From the NCBI RefSeq assembly GCF_012958305.1, contig NZ_JABBYO010000011.1, positions 62,001 through 126,000 of the forward strand: DNA of 64,000 nt, written 5' to 3'. The position numbers and the translations under genes were made by a program. Positions 63,277-64,000 of this stretch are shown here, one piece after another (within the stretch, counting starts at the first letter, position 1; every line of letters begins with the position of its first letter). The notes below the pieces were generated by a model. That model was given only the letters and a program-made list of their open reading frames with translations. It was not told the origin of the DNA and did no database searches. The stretch is from Tautonia rosea (GTDB lineage Bacteria; Planctomycetota; Planctomycetia; Isosphaerales; Isosphaeraceae).

Positions 63277-64000
63277 ATGCGTTTGAAGCTCTGCTGGCTC
63301 ACCTTCACTCTCATTGCGACACCGTTTGCGCTGCTCCGTTCAGCGTCTGCGAACTTCGTGACCGACTGGAACGTGGAAGTTCGCAACACGATTCGCGCCA
63401 CCAGCACTCCGCCGCCTCGTGCCAGCCGGGCGATGGCGATGCTGCACGGGGCGATCTACGACGCGACGAACGCGATCACACGGACGCACCGGCCGTATCG
63501 GTTCAGAGGCGTCGCGCCAGGCGCCTCCATCGAAGCCTCCGCGGCACAGTCGGCGCGGGACGTACTCGTCGGGCTCTTCCCATCGCGCACCGCGATCTAC
63601 GACGCCAAGCTCGCGACACAGCTCTCCACCATTGCCGACGGCCCGGCGAAAGCAGCGGGGATTTCGCTCGGGTCGGCTGTGGCGGCGGAGATGCTGAGCT
63701 GGCGCAGCAACGACGGCTCGGACGCTCCGTCGAGTTACACGCCGACGATTGCGCCTGGCCGATGGCGGCCGACCGAGCCGGGCTTCGCGCCGGCGCTGCT
63801 GCCGCAGTGGGGCGCGGTGACGCCGTTCGGCATCACGTCGGTCGAGTCGTTTCGACCGGTTGCGCCGCCCGCACTCGACAGTGTCGAGTACGCGAATGCC
63901 GTCAACGAGGTTCGCCTGATCGGCAGCGCCACGTCATCGACGCGCACCGCCGACCAGACGCAGATCGCCCAGTTCTGGGCCAACGGCGCCGGCACCGAGA
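63277..64000 (+). CDS. Vanadium-dependent haloperoxidase-like protein (3' partial)
   Basis: The frame from ATG at 63277 stays open to the end of the window; at least 241 residues. AAAAAAGAG stands 7-15 bases upstream. A signal peptide (LCWLTFTLIATPFALLRSASA) is followed by NFVTDWNVEVRNTIRATSTPPPRASRAMAMLHGAIYDATNAITRTHRPYRF, the typical N-terminal helical region of VCPO/PAP2-type vanadium haloperoxidases (ARAMAMLHGAIYDAVNA signature). The vanadate-binding residues would lie in the missing part, so activity cannot be judged. Confidence 0.82.
   Translation, partial: MRLKLCWLTFTLIATPFALLRSASANFVTDWNVEVRNTIRATSTPPPRASRAMAMLHGAIYDATNAITRTHRPYRFRGVAPGASIEASAAQSARDVLVGLFPSRTAIYDAKLATQLSTIADGPAKAAGISLGSAVAAEMLSWRSNDGSDAPSSYTPTIAPGRWRPTEPGFAPALLPQWGAVTPFGITSVESFRPVAPPALDSVEYANAVNEVRLIGSATSSTRTADQTQIAQFWANGAGTE

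Overview
The window looks like a chromosomal segment of a high-GC planctomycete, most plausibly of the Isosphaeraceae/Gemmatales type. The evidence is a DUF1559 pseudopilin-like protein (53044-54000), a PEP-CTERM exosortase substrate (3533-4348), a menaquinone futalosine-pathway MqnD (32793-33647), a B12-dependent ribonucleotide reductase, and many Asp/Glu/Gly/Pro-rich secreted proteins. This assignment rests on family content only; there is no rRNA gene in the window.

Layout. 1-7400 is an accessory, rearranged stretch: the 3' part of a YVTN-propeller/phosphoesterase gene, small genes, a PEP-CTERM protein, five copies of a ~215-bp MITE-like repeat with GGGTGGCAC/GTGCCACCC ends, gene fragments at the repeat borders, and one strikingly AT-rich gene. 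7500-19700 is core metabolism: nrdJ, rplU, sucA, an ATP-grasp gene, sucB and lpdA. 19764-25779 holds a secreted protein/anti-sigma/ECF sigma trio and an ExbB-ExbD-ExbD-membrane protein-VWA operon. The VWA protein starts with a TonB-like SxxxHGA transmembrane helix. 26725-32057 is a three-gene ABC transporter operon. 32793-44326 mixes mqnD, an AT-rich HNH nuclease, a purple-acid-phosphatase-like enzyme, a second dihydrolipoyl dehydrogenase, isochorismatase, pirin, MscS and small proteins, plus a candidate small RNA at about 42823-42915. 44434-48372 is the pyruvate dehydrogenase operon pdhA-pdhB-(S23 four-helix-bundle gene)-pdhC, with aconitase upstream. 52169-64000 carries a RelE-type toxin-antitoxin pair between ~50-bp direct repeats, pseudopilin/lipoprotein genes, a nucleotidyltransferase, a PPOX flavoprotein, a secreted Xaa-Pro aminopeptidase, an FKBP, a RidA protein and the start of a vanadium-haloperoxidase-like gene.

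How the genes fit together. PDH (pdhA, pdhB, pdhC), 2-oxoglutarate dehydrogenase (sucA, sucB), two E3 subunits and aconitase make this segment rich in pyruvate-to-TCA enzymes. The sucB-lpdA gap and the pdhB-pdhC gap each carry a block of CTACTGC-type heptamer repeats. In the PDH operon these repeats bracket an S23-family gene; in the sucB-lpdA gap they bracket a short sequence with no gene. The other main themes are repeat-driven remodelling (several palindromic families sharing a GGGTGGC core) and an energised envelope module (ExbB/ExbD driving a VWA protein). No CRISPR array, phage, complete tRNA or rRNA gene was found.
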